Origin: Aselliscus stoliczkanus
Lineage: Eukaryota > Chordata > Mammalia > Chiroptera > Hipposideridae
NCBI GenBank assembly: GCA_033961575.1
Contig: CM066735.1
Span: 36,971,501-37,035,500, forward strand
Direction: 5' to 3'
Length of the DNA stretch: 64,000 bases
Part shown: in pieces, positions 11,941-21,900 of the stretch
Layout of the letters: the number at the start of each line of letters is the position of its first letter
Position numbering within the stretch: position 1 is the first letter of the stretch
Made by a program: the position numbers and the translations under genes
Notes under the pieces: generated by a model
The model's database searches: none
Told to the model about the DNA's origin: nothing
The model's input: only the letters and a program-made list of their open reading frames with translations

Positions 11941-12181
11941 TTATGTAAATGGAAAGGAAGAAGTCAAACTGTCATTATTTGCAGATGACATGTACTATAC
12001 ATAGAGAGCCTGAGAGTCCAACAAAAAGAAAAACAAAAAAACAAAAAACTATTAGTACTGATAAATGAATTCAGTAAAGTAGCAGGATACAAAATTAATA
12101 TTCAGAAATCAGTTGCATTTTTATACATCAGTAATGAACTGTCAGAAAGAGAAATTAAGACAACAATCCCCATCCTAGTTT
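11941..12181 (+). mobile_element. Inverted 5' segment of the same LINE-1 (RT active-site region)
   Basis: The plus strand reads like L1 ORF2 immediately upstream of the neighbouring segment: 'gaagtcaaactgtcattat' then 'ttgcagatgacatg' (FADDM, the RT catalytic motif), then an 'ELSEREIKTTIPIL'-like stretch near 12140-12175. The segment ends where the antisense part's NYLGI begins, so together they form one nearly continuous ORF2 with an inversion. This is the signature of twin priming. Confidence 0.88.
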
Positions 12182-13150
12182 AAAATTAGCTAATCATACA
12201 TCATAGAGTCAACTGAAACAGTTAACTATGTCTTAAAAGTTAACAATACATGTTGTCAGACAAAGGAATGGTGAATGAGTACTTTGGTTGAGACCATTCA
12301 CCATTTGTGTGCTGCAGATTCATGCAACAGAATCCAACTAGAGGAGGCATTTTTCACTATGTACATATAACCTAAAAATTCAGAAGTGTGAGCCTTGTTG
12401 CCCAGAGCCACTGTGAGTGTGACGAGTGTAAGGAAGAGCCAGCAGCTGGAACCCCAATTTCCCCTGCAGCAAGCATGGCTGTTTCCTTTTTGCTGCATAT
12501 TTCAGTGGTTTCCAGCAGCTTTGAAAACCATTTAGGAGCCCAGGGTAGCCAGCAGCTTCCCAGATCACTGCCAACAGCTGAGCAATTCTGTTTGAACCAC
12601 GCGCACAAGAAGATGGGGCCAGAACAGCTACTATCTTTATTCTGCAATTCCAGCCCCAATGTTCCTTATGGAAATATGTAGAGCTTAGATTCTCAAGTTC
12701 AGAACCAAGTTTTGTTTGGAAAGATAAACACAGGTAACGATGCGCACTCTGAGGAAGTGACTTTTAAACAGAAAGGCAATGAAGCACCATGTAATGTGTG
12801 CTCCAGACTCCAGAGCCTCGTAGACTGACTTAATGATGAATTTGCAGCTTTATCTCTTCCCATTTGTCTGTGCTTCGAGGAACCAGACCCCCAACATGCT
12901 GTGCTTTGCGTTTTCTACTGTGTTTCTGCAACAACCTCCTATCCTGAGGCTCTGTATTCATGTCACTGGAGAGAGATGTAGCAGATGAGATAGGCATACC
13001 ACCGACCACTGGACAATTAATGACCTGACTTAGTAATTTAGGTCGCACTGATATTCATGTTTATTCTCCATTCCTTCTAGGATCCCTGGGAGGCAGGTGA
13101 TCACTGTTATCTTCAGAGTTCAGTGAGGCGGAAAGACTTCCTTTTTTTCT
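12182..13150. other. Unannotated DNA
   Basis: No supported gene. A GC-richer patch at 12390-12680 has open frames of 64-97 codons on both strands, with no motif. Confidence 0.4.
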
Positions 13151-13154
13151 TTTC

Positions 13155-13710
13155 TTTTTTTTTTTTTTTTTTGGCACCATATTGTTTTATTTCAACTTTC
13201 AAACAATATAAAGAGGTGACAGCTTCTGATGCTGAGCCATGCAAGGAATAATAAAAGAATGGATAAAACATTAACAACAAAAGGACAATCATGTGAGTGT
13301 TTCAGGTTTCGCAGCAGTGCTCTGGCAGTACTGGCAAGTATTTCTGGCCGAGTGCTTCCAACTACAGGGGTGTGTGTGAATAAGCCCCCCGGTCATAGCA
13401 GAGCCCCCCATTTTCTCCCTGAGAGCTTATACTCTGAGTCACTACCCAACACACTGCTACGCTCACCAGACTTTCGTAAACCTCATCTTAAAATATGTAA
13501 CTAGGCATTTGTGTGTGTTCACAACAAAAACTAAACACCAGAGTGTGGTAGAAAAGTAAACCCTAATGTTTCCAGTAAGGCATCAGAGGATCAGCTGGCT
13601 GGCCCTTTATTTTACCAGTTGAAAGAAAAGATCCAATTCACATTATTCAGCAAACTCAATACTCAGAAACTTAGCCAGCAGGCTCACGTTAAAAGTTTAA
13701 AAGACAATCC
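13155..13710 (-). pseudogene. Probable processed retrocopy, 3' UTR-type sequence (gene not recognised)
   Basis: On the minus strand the segment ends with GAAATAAAACAATATGGTGCC followed directly by a run of A (poly-T at about 13150-13173 on plus). An AATAAA about 15 bases before a poly(A) tract is what a reverse-transcribed mRNA 3' end looks like. No coding frame is visible, so only untranslated sequence may have been copied. I cannot identify the parent gene or a clear TSD. An A-tailed repeat of another kind is an alternative. Confidence 0.45.
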
Positions 13711-14250
13711 CCTTTTTTTTTTTTTTTTTTGGTAAATGTTTTATATAAAACATGAAATCAATTTCTACTTTATATTAAAAAGAAAAAAACAACAGTAATT
13801 GTAATAGTTACACAACAAGGAAAGAGGCTGAATCGAAGCTTCAGTGTGCTATCTAGCCCGGGAGGCATGTGCTGGCATTACAAGCAATTCATCAGCAGGA
13901 GCCAGGGAATCCAGGCTCAAACCAAAAGTAAAAATCCTGCTACTCCCCCACTCCCAGTATAGGACTATTTCCCAAAGCAATCCCTTCCCAAATACAAGGC
14001 GGGACAGAATCCATATGGCGGTGCCCAGGGAACCACGGGAGGAACATGGGAGGTCCGTTCTCCCATTCCCACTGTACGCCTTCAATCATATACCCAAACA
14101 CATCAGGGAGAAAGCCTGTGTGAGCAGAGCCTCTGCTCTTTCCTTTGAATGGATGAGAGCTCCAGACAGGCAGTATTTAAACCTCCCTCCTCCCCACAAC
14201 ACACATATTCACAGTCACGCTGAGGCTATTACCTCATTGGATCTCTAGGT
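13711..14250 (-). pseudogene. Second probable retrocopy or upstream part of the same one
   Basis: A second poly-T (13712-13730) is preceded on the minus strand by 'catgttttatataaaacat' and further upstream by an ordinary non-repetitive 3' UTR-like sequence rich in short open frames on both strands (134 codons at 13844-14248 plus, 78 codons at 13849-14085 minus, no domain in either). It could be another processed copy, or an internal A-rich part of the insertion at 13155. Confidence 0.35.
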
Positions 14251-14521
14251 TAGAGATTATTTATATCACTGTGTCTTTGGAAGCCCTCACCAGTTTGGTT
14301 TCTTCTTACTTAACTTCATCTCCTTGGCACATATGATAAGCTGTGCTTTCCCCTAGGACACTTCTTATTCCCTTAGGTTGAATAGAGTTATAATGTTATT
14401 AAACAAAGGCATCTTGGATTTAGTCAAGTAGGACTAGAACCAATATGACTTAATAGGAAGGCAATCTCACAAGAAGCTCTATTTTAACAGTAGTAAGAAC
14501 ATGATTTAAGAGTTGAAGAGA

Positions 14522-15134
14522 GGGCCGGCCGAGAGGCTCAGTTGGTTAGAGCGCAAGCTCTGAGCAACAGAGCCACTGGTTCGATTCCCACATGGGCCAG
14601 TGAGCAGCGTTGAAGCTGAGCTGCCACCAGGTGGCCAGATAGTCCAGGGTGAGAGCAGCATGCACTTAGCAGCAAGGTTGCCAGTTCAACACCCATATGG
14701 GATGGTGAGCTGTGCCCATCCCTCCCCCCTCCTACTCCTCCCCCACCCCCCAATTGAACATGGCACCTTGAACTGAGCAGCCACAATCTGCCAATGGACA
14801 GCCATATGGCTCCGTGTGCAACAAGGTTGTCGGTTCGACTCCCGCATGGGACGGTGGATTACACACCCCATCCCCCCAAATATTGGGTTGTCAGAAAAGT
14901 CATGACGATTTTTTGCAACAAAAAACATAGGAAAAATATGTCACAACTTTTCCTACAACCCAAAAAAGAGGTGACTGGACTTGGAGCTGAGCTTGCACCC
15001 CCCACAACTAAGATTGAAGGACAACAACTTGACTTGGAGCTGATAGGTCCTGGAAAAACACAATGTTCCCCTTCCCTAATTCCCCAATACTGTTCCTCTC
15101 CCCAATTCCCCAATGAAATCTTTGAAAAACTAAA
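14522..15134 (+). mobile_element. VES-like multi-unit tRNA-derived SINE (with nested MITE)
   Basis: The element begins GGCCGGCCGAGAGGCTCAG and contains three tRNA-like units with B-box-like cores: GGTTCGATTCC near 14579, GCCAGTTCAACACCC near 14680 and GGTTCGACTCCCGC near 14832. The tail includes CCACAACTAAGATTGAAGG and CCCAATTCCCCAATGAAATC. An imperfect TSD flanks it: AAGAGTTGAAGAGA (14508-14521) and AAGAATTGAAGAAA (15135-15148). An 81-bp MITE sits inside at 14883-14963. Such SINEs are known from rhinolophoid bats. Confidence 0.88.
14883..14963. mobile_element. MADE1-like mariner MITE, copy 1
   Basis: An 81-bp near-palindrome with ends TTGGGTTGTCAGAAAAGTCA and (complement of the other end) TTGGGTTGTAGGAAAAGTTG. 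TA precedes it (14881-14882); the other flank is AA, probably a mutated TA. Size and end structure resemble MADE1, the 80-bp MITE of the Hsmar1 mariner, but the terminal sequence differs. It disrupts the SINE around it. Confidence 0.85.
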
Positions 15135-15189
15135 AAGAATTGAAGAAACATGAGTTCAAATCTTTGCTCCAGCACTTACTGGCTATGTC

Positions 15190-15303
15190 ATCTTTTTTTT
15201 TTTTTTTTTGAGGGCAGTGTCACTGGCCCTCACATATGGGACCCGAACCGGGGCTGCCGGCTTCCCAAGCCAGCGCTTAACCACCGCGCCACTCGGCAGG
15301 CCC
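15190..15303 (-). mobile_element. Short tRNA-derived SINE
   Basis: Poly-T, then GAGGGCAGTGTCACTGGCCC, the B-box complement GGACCCGAACC, and the head complement ending CCACTCGGCAGGCCC. The flanks GGCTATGTCATCTT (before) and GGTTATTTCATCTT (after) are an imperfect TSD. Confidence 0.93.
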
Positions 15304-15384
15304 GTGGTTATTTCATCTTGATGAATCACTGAATTCCTCTGAGCCACAGTTGTCTCACTCAAAGATCTAGATAATAATAATATG

Positions 15385-15503
15385 ACTTTGGGGGCTGTCA
15401 CTTTGTAAGGGGTGAAAAGTATAACTACTGCAAGCCAGGTGAAAGGGGTGAAAAGGATAACCATCATAAGCCAGCTCTTAACCAACATGCCAGTCTGCCG
15501 GCC
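15385..15503. repeat. L1 3'-end motif (two copies) fused to a SINE head relic
   Basis: 'ctttgtaaggggtgaaaag' followed by 'ataactactgcaag' recurs in altered form about 35 bases later. It matches the last part of the L1 3' UTR at 41730-41760. The block ends with TTAACCAACATGCCAGTCTG then CCGGCCC, the complement of the short SINE head. Confidence 0.5.
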
Positions 15504-15566
15504 CATCAGTCCTTGTGTTCTATAAATTTCAGTCCCTTAAAAAAGTCAATTGAAAACTGAATTGTG

Positions 15567-15680
15567 GGCCGGCCGAGTGGTGCGGTGGTTAAGCTCTGGC
15601 TTGGGAAGCCAGCGGCCCCGGTTCGGGTCCCACATATGAGGGCCAGTGACACTGCCCTCAAAAAAAACACAAAAAAAACA
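15567..15680 (+). mobile_element. Short tRNA-derived SINE
   Basis: Near-consensus copy: GGCCGGCCGAGTGGTGCGG, B box GGTTCGGGTCC, CACTGCCCTC, then an A-rich tail with C interruptions. TSD GAAAACTGAATTGTG (15552-15566) versus GAAAAGTGAATTGTG (15681-15695), one mismatch. Confidence 0.95.
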
Positions 15681-15695
15681 GAAAAGTGAATTGTG

Positions 15696-16059
15696 AGAAA
15701 TGAGGTAATATATGTAAAGTACCCCACACGGTTGTAAACAGAGTGAATAGGAGATACACGTTATTTACCCCTACTGAGGGAAGGAATCTAAGGTATTCTG
15801 CACCATTGTGATTTTACTTCACAATTAAGGAAGCCAAGTTTTTCTCCATTATCCAAGGTGACAGAGTTGCAATATCAGTTCTTAAATCAGTGTCCTTTCT
15901 TTTCCAACAGAAAGCTCATGGCTCTTTATGGGTTTATTAAAGAAATACCCTTGAATGGTAAGCACAGTAAGGCCCACAGCTAAGATGGTAGATAAACAAA
16001 ATAACAATAATAATGAATAATAAATAGCTACAATGTAATTAGTATATATTATGTATCAG

Positions 16060-16062
<3 letters not shown>
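15696..16062. other. Unannotated DNA
   Basis: Short unique stretch before the (GT)n tract. No gene or repeat recognised. Confidence 0.4.

Positions 16063-16106
<44 letters not shown>
16063..16106. repeat. (GT)22 microsatellite
   Basis: Uninterrupted GT dinucleotide tract of 44 bases, likely length-polymorphic. Confidence 0.98.
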
Positions 16107-16108
<2 letters not shown>

Positions 16109-17544
16109 AAGCTACTTTAACTCAAAGGAAAAATCCTTTTATGGTTTTAAAACCTAGGTAGATATGGAATTGGTTTTGAGCCCTGTCCTCATCCTCTGCC
16201 TCATAGCATTGCAGTAGGTATGTGGGTTCCTGCTGGTAAATCGAAGTTCAGACACAAGGTGATTGTAGCAGTCATGCCAGCATGTGGCACAATGTGTGTT
16301 TTTTTGCTAGAGATGAAGTGTTGGACAAATGCCTGGCACAAGGCAGCAGCTTGGATGTCCCGTGCTCTGCTTGATCTACTCAAGCACCTTTGTCAAAAAG
16401 CACCTACACTCCCAAGAAATGTGGTATATTTTAAAAGCCAAAGAAAAGGGGATTTTCCTGACTGGTGCAGTTGAGAGGAAGCAGGCCCGCCCGAGGCCAG
16501 ACCATGGCAAGCAAAGGCTCTGTGTTTTGTTGTGATTTCTTTCTTATGCACATCCACCTTGGCCCACCACACTTTCTTTGTATAACTCCAAGCCCTCTTC
16601 AGCCAAAAATCAATCATGCATGCACACTTGTGCAAGCACATACACACACACACAGATGGAAATATCTTGGCATAAATTTTGGATCAGCTTCATTAGGTTA
16701 ACCATCTGGGTCATTTCAATTCTGTTTCCAGTCCTGAAATAACTGCAGCATCTGAACCGGCCATCTCCTCAATCCCACCTCTTTCCACCCCACCACCCCT
16801 AGCCAGCTGCATAAGTGTAACACTCTGTAAAGAGAATACAGTTATAGCTTTTGGAAGATTGGAGAGTTTTATAATCCACATGAGATCAGACAGTCAGAGG
16901 TCCAGAGTTAATCTCTAGGTTGGTCAGAGCCAACGAAAGCCCATCCTGTCTTGGGATAATTACTTAGAATCGTGTGTCCTCTCCCCACCCCCATTTCTGA
17001 ACTCTCTGAGGTGACTAAGCACATCATTGGGAAAGCATCCAACAAATAAAATGTGACTCACTAATTTCATCTGTATCCACCGAAATTGTACTGAAACACC
17101 TGCTAGGTGTCTTTGGTCTCTTCCTAACTGCGTGACTTTATTTATGCCAAAGGAAATGATTGTACCTTGGGTTAATATAACTACTTGAAGGCCCTAAGAA
17201 TCCCCAAGCTTGCAAAGGGTAAGTACCTAATGTATATAGAAATGTTGTTTTGGGAAGACACAACATTTCAGGCCTATTCAGTCCTTCTGTCACTGAGTTT
17301 TTAAACCATGGGATTTAAAGGTTGCAGAAATAAAGTCAGGAAATTCAAATAAATTAGACTCGTCATGACAAATTCATCAGCCAATTACTTCACAAGACCA
17401 TGCCCCCATAAAAGTTGTCTTTAAAATATAAGCATGCAGCTACCTCTAAGATAGAGAACATCATAAGCAAAAAAGCTTTTGTTGTTGTTGTTATTTTTAT
17501 ACACTTAACTGATTTCTGAAATGTCTGCACTTTCTGACTGCCTT
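16107..17544. other. Unannotated DNA
   Basis: No gene supported. Overlapping open frames at 16201-16701 on both strands are domain-free. A short CA-rich tract lies near 16640. Confidence 0.4.
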
Positions 17545-17857
17545 ATTCATTCATCCCATCAATATTTCTTAACTTATTAATATTTATTACCACCTGCTAA
17601 AAGCTAAGGATAAAACTGTCAACAAGACAGACACAATCCCTCCCCTTGCAGAGTGTAGGGTCAAGTAGAAGATACAGGCCAGCAAATAAGATTTTACAAC
17701 ACAGCAGAGTAACCACATGAGAGTGAAGAACAAGGTGTAACGGGGACACTTAGGAAGAGCAGCCAACCCAGACCAGGGAGTCACAAAAACATCTCAGGGA
17801 AACACGCCATCAGATAAAACCTAAATGACACAAGTGGGGGATGGGCATGGTTGGTGA
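17545..17857 (-). repeat. L2 relic, first part
   Basis: 'cattcatcccatcaatattt', 'aaaactgtcaacaagacag' and 'aatccctccccttgcagag' follow the order of old L2 3' ends in antisense. The same repeat seems to resume at about 18230 after an LTR insertion. Confidence 0.5.
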
Positions 17858-18229
17858 CTTCTGTTCAGGCTGCTCTAACGGGATACCAGGGACTGGGTGT
17901 CTTAAACAACAAACATTGCTCACAGTTCTGGAGGCTGGCAGTCCTAGCTCAGGGTGGCAGCACGGTCAGTGGCTGGTGAGGACCCTCTTCCTGCTTCTGT
18001 CCTCATGTGGTCTTCCTTGGGGGCTGCACACAGAGAAAGAAAGATGTCACGTCTCATCCTCTTTTTATAGGTGTATTAATCCCTTTGCAAGGACGCCACC
18101 CTCATGACCTAATCTAACCCTAATTACCTCCCAAATGCCCCGCCTCCAAATACCATCGCATTGAGGGGTAGGGTTTCCTCATATTAATTTAGGGGTAGGA
18201 GGATGCAAACATTCAGTCCATAAGAGTTG
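17858..18229 (-). mobile_element. MaLR (MLT1-type) LTR
   Basis: 'tgttcaggctgctctaacgg', 'cttaaacaacaaacattgct', 'cacagttctggaggctggca', 'cctcatgtggtcttccttgg' and 'gacctaatctaaccctaatt' are the standard antisense landmarks of MLT1-type LTRs of the ERVL-MaLR group. No internal sequence is present. Confidence 0.8.
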
Positions 18230-18480
18230 GGAATATGTAGTCCAGGCAGGGAAAACACAGTATGTGCAAAACTCCAGAGGCTACAGAGATCAAGGCTCAC
18301 TGCAGGGATTAAAAGCTGAATTTTAAAGTGTGAGGGAGAAGGAAGTGGAAAAGAAGCTTGTGCAGGAAGAGGGGGTGATGGAATTTATCCTAAGATCAAA
18401 AATCTGCATTTTTAAAGTAGAGAAATGTCATAATTAGATTTGGGTGGTTAAAACATTATTTTGATAGCCATATAGAGAAG
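18230..18480 (-). repeat. L2 relic, second part
   Basis: 'ggcagggaaaacacagtatg', 'aggaagagggggtgatggaa' and 'aaatgtcataattagatttg' resemble the distal part of the same antisense L2 copy as at 17545. Confidence 0.45.
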
Positions 18481-19239
18481 GAATTGGATGGGAGAAAGTG
18501 AAAGCAATGAATTAGTATACACAAGGAATAAGTCTGAGATTTGCTGAAACTGAGGACTCTGACACATACAGATTACAGTTTGCTCTAATGAGCTCAAAGG
18601 ATACATTTTTCAATAAACCACATCTGTGGACATTAGGTTGTGGAATGTTCAGTGACTCTTTTATTTCTTCATTGGAAACGTCCCTGGTTGGTGTCAATGG
18701 TTGTCACTATCTGTCAGCAGTAAGGGCCTACCAGGCCTTGGGACATACCAAGTAGGGCTTTACCAAGTTCATATTTCCCAACCACAACAATCTTATACTC
18801 TAGCAGAAGTTAACTCTTATGGTTGCGAAAACCACCATTAGCAAACTCTGGATTTAGCATCTGGATTTCAAGTATAATTCCTGAAAAAGTCACCAGCATA
18901 TCCTGATAAATTGCCCACAAATCATATCATCATCATCAACATCATTATCATCAGGCATCACACAAGTGTGATCATAACGCAGCTCCAAAGCAACAACCTA
19001 TCTGTGTGTCTGTCCAGTAACTCATCCCCTGCTTTACAAGGCATGAGAGGGTCTGGGCAGAACAGGTTCGATGAGAATCCACCACAAATGTGGAGACCAG
19101 TCTAGAAGCTGGTGAAAGGGTGATGTCCACTCAAGGTGTGACAGTAAGAATAAAATTGGAGAAAGCTGACAGATTCAAGAGACACATGTGAGGTAGAACT
19201 TGATGACGGAATATAGCGGGAGACAAATTTCTAGGAAGT
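18481..19239. other. Unannotated DNA
   Basis: No gene or repeat recognised apart from a short imperfect ATC-rich tract at about 18926-18960. Confidence 0.4.
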
Positions 19240-19320
19240 ATTCTTTATTGACATGTAATTGACATATAACATTCTATAAGTTTTAGGTATACAACATAAT
19301 GATTCAATATATTCATGTAG
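19240..19320 (-). repeat. L1 3' UTR fragment, left part
   Basis: 'gacatgtaattgacatataa' and 'ttaggtatacaacataatg' are the complement of the L1 3' UTR. The same repeat resumes at about 19815, so the SINE between inserted into it. Confidence 0.75.
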
Positions 19321-19760
19321 GGGGCCAGCCGAGTGGTGCATTGGTTAAGAGCTGGTTTTGGGATGCCAGCAGCCCTGGTTCAGATCCCACATATGAGGGC
19401 CAGTGACACTGCCCTCTCCAGCTAACAACAGCTCCACCTGGAGCTGGGCTGTGCCAGCCCCGGCAATGGTGTAGGCTGCAGCCCCTGCTGCAGTGGGCTG
19501 CCATAGGCTACAGTGAGTGGCTGGTAGCCAGCGTGAGTGGCTGGCAGCCAGCGTGAGCTGCCAATAACCGCGGTGAGCGACCATCCAGAGGCTGGTGATC
19601 GATCTGCCTCATCCGGGAAGAACGCAATGATGATACCAACATGGGCCAGTGAAGCAACATCCTCCACAACTAGACTGAAGAACAAAAAGACAGCAACTTG
19701 TCTGTTCCCCGCCCCCGATTCCCCAACGCTGTTTCCCTCCCCCAATTCCCCAATAAAATC

Positions 19761-19805
<45 letters not shown>
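19321..19805 (+). mobile_element. Mosaic SINE: short-SINE head, GC-rich body, VES-like tail
   Basis: The first ~100 bp match the short tRNA SINE (CCAGCCGAGTGGTGCATTGG to GGGCCAGTGACACTGCCCTC). A GC-rich body of AGTGAGTGGCTGGCAGCC-type repeats follows, then a tail with CATGGGCCAGTGAAGCAACA, CAACAACTTGTCTGTTCCC-like sequence and CCCCAATAAAATCTTTAA. The copy ends in an (AT)n tract at 19765-19805. ATGTAGG occurs on both sides as a possible partial TSD. The body's open frames on both strands are shadows. Confidence 0.85.
19765..19805. repeat. (AT)n microsatellite at a SINE tail
   Basis: About 20 units of AT grown from the SINE's 3' A-rich end; the tract marks the element's 3' boundary. Confidence 0.97.
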
Positions 19806-19806
<1 letters not shown>

Positions 19807-19811
19807 TCGTA

Positions 19812-19925
19812 TGTAGGTATTGCAAAATGATCACAAGTCTAGTTAACATCCAACACCACACATAGTTATAAATTTCTTTTTTCTCATGATGAGAAGTTTA
19901 AAGGTCTTTTTAAAGAAATTTTATG
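19812..19925 (-). repeat. L1 3' UTR fragment, right part
   Basis: 'tattgcaaaatgatcacaag', 'tctagttaacatccaacacc' and 'ctcatgatgagaagttta' continue the antisense L1 3' UTR begun at 19240. Confidence 0.8.
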
Positions 19926-20976
19926 AAGCACATTTTTTTAGTCAAGACTTGACCATCAATATAGCTGGAATCTCAGTCTCTGCATTTTTGAGAGACTTTC
20001 ATGCATTTCAGCCTATGAACATCACCACTAGCACAGTGTTTCCCCAGCAAAAAATAATAAGCCCAACATGGCAGATAAGCAAGAGATGTTTGTTTTCCTT
20101 CTCTTCTACGTCTTTTAGCTCTTCCTTTGCCTTCTGGGACCTTCTACCCTCTAGGTACTTAGGGCCTGACACTGATCCTGGTGTCCCCAAGCTGCTCTCC
20201 AGCCTTCCGGACTTGGAAACTCCCAGGCCCTTCTGATCAGCCCACACTCATTCCAAGTTACCCCTCCCCTCAGCCGGCTGCCAGGTGGGAAGGAGAGCTA
20301 GGCTAGTATGGGTTCCACAGTTGATAATGCTTTATATTTATGCCATATTTTAAGTCAATCGCTAGCTAATGATAGTCCCTTTTATCTAAACCTCTATTTG
20401 CCTACCTGTAAAATTAAGTGATAGGAGTAGAGTAGAGGTCATAAATTCTAATATTTACAGAGGCTGAGGGTGTAACATGATGAATGAAGCTAACTCAAGT
20501 GACAGGCAGTCAGGAGGAATGGTTTCCTTGGGGACTTAGTGAGGCCCTGCTCCCTGGAAAAGGGGAAACCGCCATTTGGCTTCCATAAACTGTTGTCCTA
20601 CAAGCTCAATAGTGCCAGATCCTCCAACTTTTTTCAAGAGAAATTGGAAATGCAGATTTTTAATATGATTATCCAATTTGAAAAATTCAATAACGTAACT
20701 AATTTGAATTTTTAAAATTTATGAGCCTGTATGGTGTGGACCAAATAAAACACATCTGCTGGCCTGCATACTCCCAGTTGGCACTCTCTGGATTAGACAA
20801 TCTCTGAGGCTTTTTCTGGCTCTTTAACTGTACCTAAATTTTAAGATGCCTTCGCCTTCAGGATTTAATCTCTAAAATTGTGGAATTCTAGACTCCAGGG
20901 CAGACCAGAGGTGAATGTAAGCTGGTACCAACAGGTTAGAGTGCTCTTTTTCAAATTTCAGCAAATAAATACTTCT
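19926..20976. other. Unannotated DNA
   Basis: No gene supported. The 116-codon plus frame at 19886-20236 overlaps a 79-codon minus frame and carries no motif. Confidence 0.4.
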
Positions 20977-21333
20977 CTGTAGTTGTTCCTTAGTATCCAT
21001 GAGACAATCAGTTTCAGTGTCCCTGAAGATGCCAAAGTCTATGGATGCTCAAGTCCCTTATATGAAATGGCATAGTATGTACCTATAACTTAGCATACAC
21101 TCATATTACTTTAAATCATTTCTAGATTACCTATAGTACCTAATATAATGTAAATGCTATGTAAATAGTTGTTATACTGTATTGTTTAGGGAATAATGAG
21201 GAAAGACATCTGATCATGTCCAGAATAGATGCAATCATCATAGCCTAACTACACATTGCACACATCAGTCACAACATTAATTTTTTCCCAAATATTTTCT
21301 ATCTGTGGTTAGTCAAATATGGAGAGCTGTCTA
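20977..21333. mobile_element. Tigger-like (pogo/TcMar) DNA transposon fragment
   Basis: 'gttgttccttagtatccatg', 'atggatgctcaagtccctta', 'ttatactgtattgtttaggg' and a terminal 'tctgtggttagtcaaata' are hallmarks of MER2/Tigger-type elements, whose ends read like 'gttgtccctcggtatcc'. It is short, with no transposase frame. Confidence 0.7.
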
Positions 21334-21559
21334 TATATATATAACTAACCTCATTTTTTTTTATCTTATAACACAGTTAAGAGTTGAAGCTGTCCAATGT
21401 AGTGAAAGATGCAAGTGGTAATTTCTCAGAATAAATGAATCATTGACCCTAATTTAAATGGAGGTTAGCCATATTAAAATTAATGTCATCAGGGTAATGT
21501 TATATTAAAATTATGTGCAAATAGATTTTTTTCCCCAGTTATGAAGCTTGCAAATAATA

Positions 21560-21900
21560 ATGTGTTTTTTTTAAATTCCAATAATTTATTATTTCTCACC
21601 ATTCTCTGGGGTAGCTGGGCAGTTTTTCCAGTCTAGGTTAGTGTGGCTCATCTCCATGGCCAGCTGATAGCTTGGCTGAGGCTGAATGACCCAAGATGGC
21701 CTTCTTCTCATGCCTTGTATGGGCAGGTTGTTTGGTCTATGGAGACTCAGCTGGAGGACTTGCCTTCTTCATATGATCTCTCATCCTTCAGTAGTCTCAC
21801 CCAAGCTTTATCACATAGAAGTTTCGGGGGTCTAGAAGGAGAAAGAGAGGGAAAGCCAATTGCCTCAGCCGTGCTACATAATCAGCCCTTGTAAGTATTT
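21560..21900 (-). repeat. Ancient LTR-like repeat
   Basis: 'ataatttattatttctcacc', 'ctggggtagctgggcag', 'gctgatagcttggctgagg' and 'tctcatccttcagtag' recall old antisense LTRs of the MaLR/ERVL group. Family not certain. Confidence 0.45.

Noticed and set aside
13844..14248. 134-codon plus-strand frame
   Set aside because: No recognisable domain and overlapped by a minus-strand frame; it lies antisense to a probable retrocopied 3' UTR.
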